DNA of 64,000 nucleotides from an uncultured Chlorobiota bacterium (GCA_900696645.1 CAADGV010000005.1:121724-185723), one strand, 5' to 3'; positions 16,372-25,794 are shown, numbered from the stretch's first letter. Translations and numbers: made by a program. Notes: generated by a model from the letters alone, not told the origin.

Positions 16372-17244
16372 GTGCCTCTTCTGGGGAACAATCGTAGAAA
16401 AAGATCCCGGTCGTACGAAGTCTTAATCGTTCCGCAGGGTGAAGGAGGCAGTCCGAGAAGCTTCAAAGCTGGCAGGGCGACACTTGCACTATGGGGGAGC
16501 GCGATAGTCGCGGTATTCTTCCTCGTTTTTCTCCTCGTGTTCCGTTTTACTCCGTTGGGTATTCTTGTTGGCGTAACGCCGGATGACGAAGCCCGAAAGC
16601 GCGCAGAGGAAGAAACCCGCACCCGTATAGAATCGCTGGCTGAAGAAATCGGCATTCTGAAAGACTATAACACTCAGCTTCGCAAAGCGTTGGGAGGGCG
16701 GACTGAGGCGGGCGGTTCTGTTCCAAGCCAACCGGAGTTGCAGACGGTTATACCGAAGCAACAGGAACAAACCGAGCCGCAAGAACCGGAAGTCGCAAGT
16801 CCGGCCCGCGTATTGCAGGCGGGCAGAACAGTAACAGAAACCGGCGGCGGACTAAGGGCAAGTTTTCCGCTTCTCACGCCGGTAGAAGGCATCGTGACGC
16901 AGAAATTCAATCCAGAAGAGAAGCATTACGGAGTTGACTTCGCTGCCAAACAGGGAACACCAGTGTACGCGGCAGCACACGGCTACGTGGTATTTTCAAG
17001 TTGGACGTACGAATACGGAAACGTCGTAATGCTCTCTCACGGTGATGGATACATGACGGTGTACAAACATAACAGTTCGATTCTAAAAACAACGGGATCG
17101 GTAGTGCGGCGAGGCGAGCCGATCAGCCTCGTAGGCAATACAGGAATTACAAGCACAGGGCCTCATCTCCACTTTGAGGTTATCAAAGACGGGCTGCCGC
17201 AAGACCCGATGGAGTTTTTGCTGGTTACGCACGCCGCCTTATAA
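16372..17244 (+). CDS. M23-family (LytM) peptidoglycan endopeptidase, membrane-anchored
   Basis: Predicted zinc metallo-endopeptidase that cuts peptidoglycan cross-links in the periplasm. Order of parts: a short basic cytoplasmic tail, a transmembrane helix near residues 40-60, a coiled-coil stretch (ARKRAEEETRTRIESLAEEI), a Pro/Gln-rich linker, and the M23 domain (about residues 165-285). Zinc and catalytic residues are seen as HYGVDF (His and Asp) and HLHFE (two His). The GTG start at 16372 was chosen because the alternative TTG at 16315 is the -35 box of a promoter. It is followed by a bactofilin gene, a pairing known from cell-shape systems (bactofilin with an M23 hydrolase). Confidence 0.85.
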   Translation: MPLLGNNRRKRSRSYEVLIVPQGEGGSPRSFKAGRATLALWGSAIVAVFFLVFLLVFRFTPLGILVGVTPDDEARKRAEEETRTRIESLAEEIGILKDYNTQLRKALGGRTEAGGSVPSQPELQTVIPKQQEQTEPQEPEVASPARVLQAGRTVTETGGGLRASFPLLTPVEGIVTQKFNPEEKHYGVDFAAKQGTPVYAAAHGYVVFSSWTYEYGNVVMLSHGDGYMTVYKHNSSILKTTGSVVRRGEPISLVGNTGITSTGPHLHFEVIKDGLPQDPMEFLLVTHAAL

Positions 17245-17325
17245 GATTTTGGTTGAAGAAGCGCCGCGACGAATGTCCGGTGAGCACATGTTGGACGGGG
17301 GGATAGAAGAAGAAAGGAGATTCAC

Positions 17326-17700
17326 GTGGGCGACAAGCAACAGAATACAGACCTGACGCTGATAGCGGCAAACACAACCTTCGAAGGCAAAATCAAAACC
17401 GAAGGCAGTATCCGCATCGACGGAAAGTTTATCGGAGACATTAATGCAAAGGCCAATGCTGCCGTCGGCCTCACCGGCCATATTGATGGAAGCCTGACGG
17501 CCCGCAACATCACGGTTGCCGGAAGGATTACAGGCTCCGTGGTTGCCTCGGAGAAGCTTGTCCTTGAAACCAAGTCGGTATTACAAGGAGATATCCGGGC
17601 AATCAAGCTTGTCGTCGATGAAGGGGCGATGTTCGACGGGAAATGCGAGATGAAACAAGGCGTCGCGCCCGGAACACCGGGGTTGCCGAAGAAAGATTGA
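17326..17700 (+). CDS. Bactofilin (polymer-forming cytoskeletal protein)
   Basis: Bactofilins polymerise into nucleotide-free filaments on the cytoplasmic membrane and localise envelope enzymes. The 124-residue protein has a flexible N-terminus (about 15 residues), a central right-handed beta-helix made of short repeats (FEGKIKTEGSIRIDGKFIGDI, GHIDGSLTARNITVAGRITG, VVASEKLVLETKSVLQGDI), and a short C-terminal tail. The GTG start is preceded by AAGGAGA eight bases upstream. It sits 81 bases after the M23 endopeptidase and just before the atp genes, with no terminator between them, so it probably shares their transcript. Confidence 0.9.
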   Translation: MGDKQQNTDLTLIAANTTFEGKIKTEGSIRIDGKFIGDINAKANAAVGLTGHIDGSLTARNITVAGRITGSVVASEKLVLETKSVLQGDIRAIKLVVDEGAMFDGKCEMKQGVAPGTPGLPKKD

Positions 17701-17705
17701 ACGGT

Positions 17706-18011
17706 GTGAGCACACCACACAAGCCCGATGACGCCGGAAAGAACTCGCCCGCGAGCATCAGCAGAAATGTCGCAAGAGATTTTGGACCTTTCCTTACACT
17801 TGGCCTGCAGTTGGCAATCTCCGTTGTTGTGTTTTTCTTCATCGGATATTGGTTGGATGGGAAGTTCGGAACGTCGCCGTGGTGTACCATCGGCGGGGCG
17901 TTTCTCGGAGCGGCAGGAGGAATGATAAAGTTCATACGCGAAGCGCTTGCGTTAGGAAAGAAATCCGATGCTGCGCTTCGGAAACACGAGAACGAGAAGC
18001 GTGAACATTGA
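17706..18011 (+). CDS. AtpZ/AtpI-type F1Fo ATP synthase-associated protein
   Basis: Small membrane protein of 101 residues with two transmembrane helices (about residues 35-55 and 60-82). The signature LGLQLAISVVVFFFIGYWLD followed by the Gly-rich GGAFLGAAGGM matches the AtpZ family, which sits at the head of ATP synthase operons and is thought to aid ion (Mg or Ca) supply or c-ring assembly. The GTG start at 17706 lies six bases after the bactofilin stop; a longer frame would overlap bactofilin. It overlaps the next gene by 11 bases. Confidence 0.75.
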   Translation: MSTPHKPDDAGKNSPASISRNVARDFGPFLTLGLQLAISVVVFFFIGYWLDGKFGTSPWCTIGGAFLGAAGGMIKFIREALALGKKSDAALRKHENEKREH

Positions 18012-18393
18012 CCGGCGGTTTCCTATTCAGGTTGCTGTTATCTTCGCCGCCGGACTTGTTGTTGCAGTGGTTTTGCTGATGTCGACCGGGTCGCGGGAAA
18101 CAGCGATTGCTGTGATTGCAGGTAGCGTGTTAAGCACACTGAATGCGCTGGCGGGATTTCTGGCAATCGAGTACTCACTTCAGAAATCACATGCAACATT
18201 CATGAAGGCGGTTCTCGGGGGAATGGGAGTCCGCATGCTCGTCATGCTGGGCGTGCTGGTGTTCTTGATCAAGGTGGTGGAATTGCATACGGTTGCGCTT
18301 GTTGTTTCCGTGCTCGGGTTTTACGTCGTCTATCTCGTTCTGGAGTTGTTGTACATCCAGAGAAAAAGTTCTCACATAACTAGTCAGGATTGA
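18001..18393 (+). CDS. AtpI-like four-helix membrane protein of the ATP synthase operon
   Basis: The protein has 130 residues and about four hydrophobic helices (residues about 8-28, 33-55, 68-90, 95-117). The position between atpZ and atpB and the topology correspond to the AtpI/UncI-like assembly factor that helps assemble the c-ring. Sequence similarity to E. coli AtpI is not obvious by eye, so the name rests mainly on context. The GTG start at 18001 overlaps the preceding gene, and its stop overlaps the atpB TTG start (TTGA). Confidence 0.65.
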   Translation: MNIDRRFPIQVAVIFAAGLVVAVVLLMSTGSRETAIAVIAGSVLSTLNALAGFLAIEYSLQKSHATFMKAVLGGMGVRMLVMLGVLVFLIKVVELHTVALVVSVLGFYVVYLVLELLYIQRKSSHITSQD

Positions 18394-19331
18394 ATTTGTA
18401 CGCGTTCTTTCAGGCAGCTCACGATACAACACATCTCTCAGCGCAGCAGGTTGCGGATACGGCACACGCCGCGGCAGCCGACGGCAAGATGTCGGTATCC
18501 GAGATGTTCAAGTACTTGTTCGAGCATGTTCAGGATAGCAACCATCTCGAACTTCCCTTTCTCGATATTCATCTTCCCCATTGGGATCCGATTGAAATTG
18601 CCGGGCTTACGCTTGATCTTTCTCCCACAAAACATGTCCTGTTTCTCTGGTTCGGTGCCGCGGTGTTGATTCTTCTCATGACTCTCGCCGCCCGTGCCAA
18701 CACGAAAAATCGCGTGCCGAAGGGTTGGGGAAATGTTGTTGAAGTGTTTGTGAAATTTATCCGCGACGAGATCGTCATCCCGAACATGGGAATGGCGGGC
18801 ATCCGCTACATGCCGTACGTTCTCACGACATTCTTTTTCATTCTTCTCATGAATTTGCTGGGCCTCATTCCGTACGGCGCCTCGGCAACGGGAAACATCA
18901 GCGTAACAGCAGGTCTTGCGGCCATTGCTTTCGTCATGATTCAGGTATCGGCGATTCGTGCGCAAGGGTTCGGTCATTATCTTGCTCACCTGACCGGGGG
19001 CGTACCCGTATTTCTCTGGCCGATCATGATTCCGATTGAGATTCTCGGCTTGTTCACAAAGCCATTTGCCCTGTGCATCCGTCTCTTCGCCAACATCACC
19101 GGCGGACATCTTGTGATCGTATCGTTGTTCGGGCTTATCTTCCTGTTCAACTCATGGGCAGTCGGTGTCACAACGGCAGCGTTTATCGTTGCTATCAACT
19201 TTCTTGAGTTGTTTGTTGGATTCCTGCAGGCATACGTATTCACGATGCTGACCTGCATCTTCATGGGGCTCGGCATTCAGGCGGGTCACGGCGAGCATCA
19301 CGGCGAAGCGGCTAACGAACACGGCCACTAA
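18390..19331 (+). CDS. atpB: ATP synthase Fo subunit a
   Basis: Membrane stator subunit forming the proton half-channels against the c-ring. The essential arginine is in FALCIRLFANITGGHLVIV near residue 232, within the conserved fifth helix, and the following helix is FIVAINFLELFVGFLQAYVFTML. The length of 313 residues includes a His-rich N-terminal extension of about 70 residues before the first membrane helix and a His-rich tail (GHGEHHGEAANEHGH). The TTG start overlaps the previous stop; an ATG at 18489 is an alternative if the extension is shorter. Confidence 0.92.
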   Translation: MNLYAFFQAAHDTTHLSAQQVADTAHAAAADGKMSVSEMFKYLFEHVQDSNHLELPFLDIHLPHWDPIEIAGLTLDLSPTKHVLFLWFGAAVLILLMTLAARANTKNRVPKGWGNVVEVFVKFIRDEIVIPNMGMAGIRYMPYVLTTFFFILLMNLLGLIPYGASATGNISVTAGLAAIAFVMIQVSAIRAQGFGHYLAHLTGGVPVFLWPIMIPIEILGLFTKPFALCIRLFANITGGHLVIVSLFGLIFLFNSWAVGVTTAAFIVAINFLELFVGFLQAYVFTMLTCIFMGLGIQAGHGEHHGEAANEHGH

Positions 19332-19386
19332 AAAAATTTTGTAACTGGAACAACTTCATTCACTATCTACCATTAGGAGAAACACA

Positions 19387-19614
19387 ATGGAACATCTTGG
19401 TTGGGCATATCTCGCAGCAGGCATTGGCGCAGCACTCACGATTATCGGCGCGGGACTCGGTATCGGCAAACTCGCCGCGGCAGCAATGGAAGCAAGCGGC
19501 CGCCAGCCCGAAGCCGCCGGAGCCGTTCGAACATCCATGATTATTGCGGCAGCCCTCATCGAAGGTGCAACATTCTTCGCGCTCGTTATTTGCATTCTTC
19601 TCGCATTGAAGTAA
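19387..19614 (+). CDS. atpE: ATP synthase Fo subunit c
   Basis: Hairpin proteolipid (75 residues) that oligomerises into the rotor ring. Helix 1 holds the glycine-rich stretch GAALTIIGAGLGIGKLA, the loop is GRQPEA (the conserved Arg-Gln-Pro), and helix 2 carries the ion-binding Glu59 in AAALIEGATFFALVI. The residues after the glutamate (Gly-Ala-Thr) and the absence of the helix-1 glutamine do not fit the known sodium-binding signature, so proton coupling is inferred. AGGAGA precedes the ATG. Confidence 0.95.
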   Translation: MEHLGWAYLAAGIGAALTIIGAGLGIGKLAAAAMEASGRQPEAAGAVRTSMIIAAALIEGATFFALVICILLALK

Positions 19615-19637
19615 CCATCCCTTAAGAAGGACCTATC

Positions 19638-20123
19638 ATGTTAGAAATCAATCCGGGACTGATCTTCTGGACGATTGTTACGTTTCTTGCCATGTTGTTC
19701 ATTCTGAGCAAAGTGGCATGGAAACCGCTGCTTCATGCGTTGACATCGCGTGAAGAACAAATCCGCACGGCATTGCTCGAAGCAGAAGAGGCGCAGGCCG
19801 AGGCGAAGAAGCTGCTTGAAGAAAACAAGCGCCAACTCGCCCAAGCCGAGGCTCACGCGCAACAGGCAATGCGTGAGGGACGTGAGATGGGCGAGCAGTT
19901 GAAAGCGGAAATTGTGGAGAAGGCCCACGCGAGCGCACGAAGCATGATTGATCAAGCAAAGGAAGAAATCCGACGCGAAAAGGATGCTGCGCTTCAGGAA
20001 TTACGCGGTGAAGTTGCCGATTTGGCCGTGACGGCAGCAGGCAAAATCATCGACGCCAATCTCGATGTGAACAAGCATCGTCAACTCGTTGACAACGTCA
20101 TCAAGGATATCAGGCCGAGTTAA
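19638..20123 (+). CDS. atpF: ATP synthase Fo subunit b
   Basis: Peripheral stalk subunit (161 residues): one N-terminal membrane helix (LIFWTIVTFLAMLFILSKVAW, residues 8-28) followed by a long charged alpha helix for dimerisation (EEAQAEAKKLLEENKRQLAQ and onward) and a C-terminal part that binds subunit delta. Only one b-type gene is present, so the stalk is probably a homodimer. AGAAGGA precedes the ATG. It follows atpE by 23 bases and atpH by three. Confidence 0.93.
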   Translation: MLEINPGLIFWTIVTFLAMLFILSKVAWKPLLHALTSREEQIRTALLEAEEAQAEAKKLLEENKRQLAQAEAHAQQAMREGREMGEQLKAEIVEKAHASARSMIDQAKEEIRREKDAALQELRGEVADLAVTAAGKIIDANLDVNKHRQLVDNVIKDIRPS

Positions 20124-20126
20124 TGT

Positions 20127-20678
20127 ATGAAGAACATCCGGGTTGCACGGCGCTACGCGCAAGCGCTGATGATGACGGCAGACTCTCCAAAAGCAATCGA
20201 TCAAATTACCGCCGATCTTGATGTCATCAAGTCGGCTCTGAACATTTCTCGGGATCTTCGCCGGCTTATCACCAGTCCGGTCGTTTCGGCCGGAAAGAAG
20301 TTCGCTGTGCTTCGCGAGGTGTTCGAGAAACGTATCGGTACAACGACTATGTCGTTCATCGAACTTCTCACCGAAAAGCAGCGCGAGGGAATCCTGCCGG
20401 AGGTGATTGAGCAATACAAAGCGCTGCGCGATACGAAATACGGCATTATCAATGTTGATGTATCGTCGGCGGTCGAGATTTCTTCCCAACAGGAACAGAA
20501 CCTGTCGGAGAAACTCGAACACTATACAAAGAAGAAAGTGCGTGTTCGTTTCTCTCTCGACACGGCATTGCGGGGCGGAATTGTTGTCAAGATCGGCGAC
20601 ACCGTGCTGGACTCGAGTGTCAAGCGCCAGTTGGAGTTGCTGCGGGAGCAGTTCATCCACGGGCATGTTTTGAATTAG
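20127..20678 (+). CDS. atpH: ATP synthase F1 subunit delta
   Basis: Connects the peripheral stalk to the top of the F1 head. The 183-residue protein starts IRVARRYAQALMMTA, the usual family opening (ARRYA.AL), contains the mid-region VVSAGKKFAVLREVF, and ends with LRGGIVVKIGDTVLDSSVKRQLELLREQF, the conserved OSCP/delta signature with Gly-Gly and Asp. It lies between atpF and atpA in the standard order. Confidence 0.94.
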   Translation: MKNIRVARRYAQALMMTADSPKAIDQITADLDVIKSALNISRDLRRLITSPVVSAGKKFAVLREVFEKRIGTTTMSFIELLTEKQREGILPEVIEQYKALRDTKYGIINVDVSSAVEISSQQEQNLSEKLEHYTKKKVRVRFSLDTALRGGIVVKIGDTVLDSSVKRQLELLREQFIHGHVLN

Positions 20679-20717
20679 AATTCCGAAGTTCACTAAAGAA
20701 TTACGAAGGCATACATT

Positions 20718-22274
20718 ATGGCAGAAGTAAGACCGGAAGAAGTCTCGGCAATACTCAGGAAGCAGCTTGCGGGCTTCGAGAAAGAAACCGATGTGTACGA
20801 AGTCGGCACCGTGCTGCAAATAGGAGACGGCGTTGCGCGCGTGTACGGGCTCTCAAAGGCCGTCATGAGCGAGCTTGTCGAGTTTCCGCACGGCGTGTTC
20901 GGCATGGTGCTGAATCTTGAAGAGGACAACGTTGGCTGTATTCTTTTCGGCGAAAGCAGCGAAATCAAGGAGGGTGATGTCGTAAAGCGGACAGGCCGTG
21001 TCGCTTCCATTCCGGTCGGAGAGGGAATGCTCGGGCGCGTCATCAACTCTCTGGGCCAGCCGATTGACGATCGGGGTCCGATCAAAACAGACAAGTTGAT
21101 GCACATCGAGCGGAAGGCATTGGGCGTCGTTGATCGCGCCCCCGTCAAAGAGCCGCTGCAAACAGGCATCAAGGCGGTTGACGGCATGATTCCTATCGGG
21201 CGAGGACAGCGTGAGTTGATTATCGGCGACCGCCAGACCGGCAAAACAGCGATTGCGATCGATACAATCATCAATCAGAAATTCACGCACACAGAGAAGG
21301 CAAAGGAAATCGGCATCAAGCCGGTGTATTGCATTTATGTGGCAGTCGGGCAGAAGAGTTCGACGGTTGCGCAGGTGGTCGACAAGCTCGAGCAGGAAGG
21401 CGCAATGGCATACACGACTGTAATCGCCGCAACCGCGACTGACCCCGCTCCGATGCAATTCATCGCGCCGTATTCAGGCGCTACACTCGGCGAGTATTTC
21501 CGCGATAGCGGTCGGCATGCGCTTGTTGTCTATGACGATCTCTCGAAGCAAGCACAGGCATACCGGCAGGTTTCGCTGCTTCTGCGCCGCCCGCCCGGAC
21601 GCGAAGCATATCCCGGCGATATTTTCTATCTCCATTCACGCCTGCTTGAACGCGCATCAAAACTGAACGACTCGCTCGGCGGAGGTAGCCTGACTGCGCT
21701 TCCTGTTATTGAAACACAAGCCGGCGACGTATCTGCCTACATTCCCACAAACGTTATCTCGATTACCGACGGCCAGATTTATCTTGAACCGAACATGTTC
21801 AACGCAGGTATTCGTCCTGCCATCAACGTTGGTATCTCGGTGTCACGCGTCGGTGGCAATGCTCAAATCAAAGCTATGAAGAAAGTTGCCGGGCGTTTGC
21901 GTCTTGATCTGGCCCAGTATCGCGAGCTCGAAGCGTTTGCGAAATTCGGCTCCGATCTCGACAAAGCCACTATGCAGCAGCTCCGTCGCGGTTCCCGGCT
22001 TGTTGAACTTTTGAAGCAGGGACAATACGTGCCGATGGCAGTTGAGAAACAGGTGGTTTCCGTTTATGCGGGAACCAACGGGTATCTCGACGAAATTCCT
22101 TTGCAGCACGTTCAGCGATACGAGAAGGAACTGCTCGAAGTGATGGAATTGCGCCACGCAGATCTTCTGGCTTCTATAGCCGAGAAGAAGGATCTGACCG
22201 ACGACATCGTGGCAAAATTGAAAGCGGTTCTTCTGGAGTTCACAGACTCGTTCAAAGTGAGCGTGAAGGCATAA
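20718..22274 (+). CDS. atpA: ATP synthase F1 subunit alpha
   Basis: Non-catalytic nucleotide-binding subunit of the F1 hexamer. The Walker A motif [11 protein letters not shown] lies near residue 170, Walker B is [11 protein letters not shown] near residue 270, and the alpha signature [14 protein letters not shown] is near residue 365. At 518 residues it is slightly long through ordinary loops. It ends in an overlap with atpG (TAATG-type junction, one base shared). The catalytic beta partner is not in this operon. Confidence 0.96.
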   Translation: MAEVRPEEVSAILRKQLAGFEKETDVYEVGTVLQIGDGVARVYGLSKAVMSELVEFPHGVFGMVLNLEEDNVGCILFGESSEIKEGDVVKRTGRVASIPVGEGMLGRVINSLGQPIDDRGPIKTDKLMHIERKALGVVDRAPVKEPLQTGIKAVDGMIPIGRGQRELIIGDRQTGKTAIAIDTIINQKFTHTEKAKEIGIKPVYCIYVAVGQKSSTVAQVVDKLEQEGAMAYTTVIAATATDPAPMQFIAPYSGATLGEYFRDSGRHALVVYDDLSKQAQAYRQVSLLLRRPPGREAYPGDIFYLHSRLLERASKLNDSLGGGSLTALPVIETQAGDVSAYIPTNVISITDGQIYLEPNMFNAGIRPAINVGISVSRVGGNAQIKAMKKVAGRLRLDLAQYRELEAFAKFGSDLDKATMQQLRRGSRLVELLKQGQYVPMAVEKQVVSVYAGTNGYLDEIPLQHVQRYEKELLEVMELRHADLLASIAEKKDLTDDIVAKLKAVLLEFTDSFKVSVKA

Positions 22275-23158
22275 TGGCAACGCTACGCGAGATACGCGGA
22301 CGCATTGTCGGCGTCAAGAAAACGCAGAAAATTACCAAAGCCATGAAGATGGTGGCCGCGGCGAAATTCCGTCGCGCCCAGCGCAACGTCGTTCAAGCGC
22401 GGCCCTATGCGGCAAAAATGAAGCAGTTGCTGAATCACCTTTACACAAATCCGGAGGCTTCGGCACACCCCTTCATTCAGCCCCGGAACGTCAATGCGGT
22501 TGCGTTGGTCATTGTCACATCCGACAGGGGATTCTGCGGCGCGTTCAATTCGAATCTCGTTAAAACTGCTGAGCGGCTCATCAACGCAAACTACAAAACG
22601 CTGCATGAGCAGGGGAAAGTCAGACTCTTCTGCATCGGAAAGAAAGGGGCTGACTATTTCTCCAAGCGCGGACATTCCATTGCAGGAAAATACATCGGCG
22701 TGTATAGTAATCTTGTGTTCGGCGAGGCCCAGAAGGTCGCACGGGAGGTGATCGACGGTTACACGAAAGGTGAGTTCGATCGTGTTGACATTGTCTCCAA
22801 CGTATTCAAATCTGCAGCGCAACAAACGACTGTGACCGAGCAGTTTCTGCCGATTCCGGGCGACGCGTTTGACGGTGATGGTGCTGATTCGGTTGATTAC
22901 ATCTACGAACCGTCGGATATAGCGATTATCGATGCGTTGATTCCGAAACATCTCAATTTCCAGCTCTGGCGACTGTTGCTCGAAAGCAACGCTGCCGAAG
23001 AAGGTGCACGCATGACGGCGATGGAGAACGCAACAACAAACGCGAACGAACTGATCAGATATCTGCAGCTATCATACAACAAAGCCCGACAGGCTGCTAT
23101 CACGAGCGAATTGCTGGAGATCGTTGGCGGAGCGGAGGCATTGAAGAAGGCGGGGTAG
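22274..23158 (+). CDS. atpG: ATP synthase F1 subunit gamma
   Basis: Central rotor shaft. The N-terminal coiled coil starts ATLREIRGRIVGVKKTQKITKAMKMVAAAK, and the C-terminal helix contains RMTAMENATTNANELI and the ending KARQAAITSELLEIVGGAEAL, both diagnostic. The 294-residue length is normal. It is the last gene of the operon: a strong intrinsic terminator follows and no atpD or atpC is present, so beta and epsilon must be encoded elsewhere. Confidence 0.95.
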   Translation: MATLREIRGRIVGVKKTQKITKAMKMVAAAKFRRAQRNVVQARPYAAKMKQLLNHLYTNPEASAHPFIQPRNVNAVALVIVTSDRGFCGAFNSNLVKTAERLINANYKTLHEQGKVRLFCIGKKGADYFSKRGHSIAGKYIGVYSNLVFGEAQKVAREVIDGYTKGEFDRVDIVSNVFKSAAQQTTVTEQFLPIPGDAFDGDGADSVDYIYEPSDIAIIDALIPKHLNFQLWRLLLESNAAEEGARMTAMENATTNANELIRYLQLSYNKARQAAITSELLEIVGGAEALKKAG

Positions 23159-23179
23159 CGGAGTATTCACCGAAGTAAG

Positions 23180-23219
23180 AACAGCCCACTCTATTACAGA
23201 ATGGGCTGTTTTGTTTTTT
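23180..23219. terminator. Intrinsic terminator after atpG
   Basis: AACAGCCCA (23180-23188) pairs with TGGGCTGTT (23202-23210) around a 13-base loop, followed by TTGTTTTTT. It lies in the short gap between the convergent atpG and ftsZ genes. The run of T bases makes it effective for the rightward transcript; the leftward side is weaker. Confidence 0.85.
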
Positions 23220-23236
23220 CACCGAAGATTTACAGA

Positions 23237-24430
23237 CTAATCCATAATCCTTCTCAAAAATGCCGGCTTCTCCGGATCATTCTTGTCGATCTTCTCGCGA
23301 TCTTCCTTCGCCGAATCCTGTGCAGGCCGATAGGCAACCTGCAGGTCAACTCCCCGACGGGCAAATGCCGGAGTATCGTAGTTCTTCAACTCGGTGACAC
23401 CGGTAGGAATGCGTTCAACTGTCTTTGGCGTTTTCAAACCGGGACGAATGCCGGTCCCGACCGTCACCGAAGGGCGGCGGTTGAAACCTGTTGCAATTAC
23501 CGTCACCATAATATCATCCGTCATTTTCTCGTCGACCACAGCGCCGAGAATGACATTCACATCCTCGCCTGCGGCTCCATGAATGATTTCCGTTGCTTCC
23601 TCGATCTCAGACAGCGACATGTTGGGTCCGCCGGTGATGTTGACCAGCACGCCTTGCGCGCCGCCGATCGTCACATCCTCAAGCAGCGGACTTGAGATGG
23701 CTTCATGCGCGGCGACGGTTGCACGATTCTCGCCCGAGGCAACGCCGGTGCCCATTACTGCATCGCCCATCTCCTTCATCACTGTTCGAACATCAGCAAA
23801 GTCAACGTTGATGAGACCCGGAACGGTAATCACTTCCGAGATACCGCGGGTTGCGCCGTAGAGGACGTTATTGGCGACATCGAACGCAACCTGCAACGGG
23901 GTCGTCTTCTCCACAACCGACAACAGTTTTTGGTTCGGGATGATGATGAGGGTATCGACCTGTTTTTTCAGTTCCTCGATTCCCATTTCCGCCTGCGCAT
24001 TGCGTCGTTTGCCTTCGCAGTTGAAGGGACGGGTAACAATCCCGACCACCAATGCGCCGACACTCTTCGCGATGTTTGCCACAAGAGGGGCGCCGCCTGT
24101 TCCCGTGCCACCACCCATTCCCGCCGTTACAAACACCATGTCGGTGCCGGCAAGCGCGCGCGCAATTTCATCGCGATCCTCTTCAACAGCGCGGTGTCCG
24201 ACTGTCGGGTCGGCGCCGGCTCCGAGGCCGCGGGTAAGGTTCTTGCCGATTTGAATTTTGTTCGGCGCGGCGTTCCGCTCCAACGCCTGCAAATCCGTGT
24301 TGATCGCAAAAAAGTCCACGCCATGCAGACCCTTCGCAATCATGCTGTTGATTGCGTTGCCCCCGCCGCCGCCGACACCGACGACGCGAATCTTGGCACC
24401 GCGCTCGAAGAAATCATCGAGTTCGATCAC
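23237..24430 (-). CDS. ftsZ: Cell division GTPase FtsZ
   Basis: Tubulin homologue that polymerises into the Z ring at mid-cell. The GTP-binding signature GGGTGTGGAP lies near residue 105, the N-terminal loop is VVGVGGGGGNAIN, and the T7 synergy loop NVDFADVRTVM is near residue 208. The extreme C-terminus KPAFLRRIMD is the conserved peptide that binds FtsA and other partners, preceded by a variable linker of about 60 residues. The GTG start has GGAGA 12 bases upstream. It is the last gene of the leftward dcw cluster, 88 bases after ftsA. Confidence 0.97.
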   Translation of the reverse strand: MIELDDFFERGAKIRVVGVGGGGGNAINSMIAKGLHGVDFFAINTDLQALERNAAPNKIQIGKNLTRGLGAGADPTVGHRAVEEDRDEIARALAGTDMVFVTAGMGGGTGTGGAPLVANIAKSVGALVVGIVTRPFNCEGKRRNAQAEMGIEELKKQVDTLIIIPNQKLLSVVEKTTPLQVAFDVANNVLYGATRGISEVITVPGLINVDFADVRTVMKEMGDAVMGTGVASGENRATVAAHEAISSPLLEDVTIGGAQGVLVNITGGPNMSLSEIEEATEIIHGAAGEDVNVILGAVVDEKMTDDIMVTVIATGFNRRPSVTVGTGIRPGLKTPKTVERIPTGVTELKNYDTPAFARRGVDLQVAYRPAQDSAKEDREKIDKNDPEKPAFLRRIMD

Positions 24431-24518
24431 AGGATATTCTCCTTATTGAATGATTGATAATTTGTAGAATTCGTTCTGTTCATTTTCCTTTTGTGCTCAT
24501 CATTGAAGGGAAGCCGAC

Positions 24519-25781
24519 TTACAATTCATCAAACCACGACTTCATCTTCTCAAGAATGTTTGTTTTGCCGATGAGCGGCATTTTCAACTTGCTTGTTGTC
24601 TTCTCGCCCGTGCTGGACGGTGTCGCAGATTCTCTTTCCTGACACTTGAGTCCGTGATACACAAGGCCGACCGCCGTGGCGTACACGGGGTTTTCAATCT
24701 CGCGAACCAACCCGCCTGCAAAGCCTGTCGGGATGCCGATCTTGACCGGCATGCCGAGAACTTCCCGCGCCAGCTCCGCCGTTCCCTTGATGAGGGCGCC
24801 GCCGCCGGTAAGCACAACGCCCGCCGAGAGATGTTTTGAGTAGCCGGAGCGCTTGATCTCCAGCGCGGCAATTTCGAAGATTTCTTCCATACGCGGTTGG
24901 ATAATTGTCGCCAGAAGTCGCTTGTCGATTTCAATCGGCTGCCTGCCGCCGACGCCCGGCAGAATGATCGGGTCGTTGTCCAGAACGGCAGGCACGTACG
25001 CGAAACCGTGATCCTTCTTCAGCTTCTCCGCCTGATCGCCGAGAATGCCAAGACCCTTGCGAATATCGTCAGTCACCTTTCTTCCGGCAATTCCGATCAC
25101 TGCCGTGTGCCTGATGGTTCGCTCTTCGAAGACGGCAAGGTCGGTCGTTCCGCCGCCGACATCGAGCAGCGCAATGCCAACCTCCTTCTCCTCGTCATCG
25201 AGCACGGCATAACTGGATGCAAGAGGCTCAAGCACCATATCTTCGACTTTCAGTCCCGCACGCTCGACACACTTGAAGATGTTTTGCGCGGCGCTGACCA
25301 GACCGGTGATAATATGAACATTCGCCTCCATGCGAACGCCGGACATGCCAAGCGGATCATACACGCCATCTTGCCCGTCGATGATGAATTCCTGCGGGAT
25401 GACGTGAATGATTTTTCTGTCGGACGGCAATGCCACACGTTTTGTATCTTCGATCAGCCGGTCGATATCCGATTGCGTCACCTCATGCTCGGGGCCGCTG
25501 ATGCCGATCACGCCGCGACTTTGAAAGCTCTGAATATGATCTCCCGCGATCCCGACAATGACCGACTTGATGTCGACACCCGATTGCGAGCGTGCTTCAT
25601 CAACGGCCGTGCTGACAGAGCGGATGGTCTTGTCGATGTGCGTGACAACTCCCCGCACAATGCCGTCTGATTGGGCACGCCCGACACCAAGAATGTTGAT
25701 GCGCCCATGTTCGTCCATACCCGCGACAACGGCACACACTTTCGTGGTTCCGATATCAAGTCCGACAATGATGTTACCCAT
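24519..25781 (-). CDS. ftsA: Cell division protein FtsA
   Basis: Actin-like ATPase that anchors FtsZ filaments to the membrane. The start MGNIIVGLDIGTTKVCAVVAG was chosen because AAAGGA precedes it and the family begins there; an open frame extends 23 codons upstream into ftsQ. The phosphate-binding loops are LDIGTTKVC and ALLDVGGGTTDLAVF, and adenosine contacts are in VVLTGGGALIKGTAE. The C-terminal EKMKSWFDEL is the amphipathic membrane-targeting helix. There are 420 residues. It lies 13 bases after ftsQ. Confidence 0.95.
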   Translation of the reverse strand: MGNIIVGLDIGTTKVCAVVAGMDEHGRINILGVGRAQSDGIVRGVVTHIDKTIRSVSTAVDEARSQSGVDIKSVIVGIAGDHIQSFQSRGVIGISGPEHEVTQSDIDRLIEDTKRVALPSDRKIIHVIPQEFIIDGQDGVYDPLGMSGVRMEANVHIITGLVSAAQNIFKCVERAGLKVEDMVLEPLASSYAVLDDEEKEVGIALLDVGGGTTDLAVFEERTIRHTAVIGIAGRKVTDDIRKGLGILGDQAEKLKKDHGFAYVPAVLDNDPIILPGVGGRQPIEIDKRLLATIIQPRMEEIFEIAALEIKRSGYSKHLSAGVVLTGGGALIKGTAELAREVLGMPVKIGIPTGFAGGLVREIENPVYATAVGLVYHGLKCQERESATPSSTGEKTTSKLKMPLIGKTNILEKMKSWFDEL

Positions 25782-25794
25782 AGATGTTCCTTTG

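Noticed and set aside
20001..20819. A 272-residue antisense frame over atpF-atpH
   Set aside because: It mirrors highly conserved atp genes and shows no protein family features.
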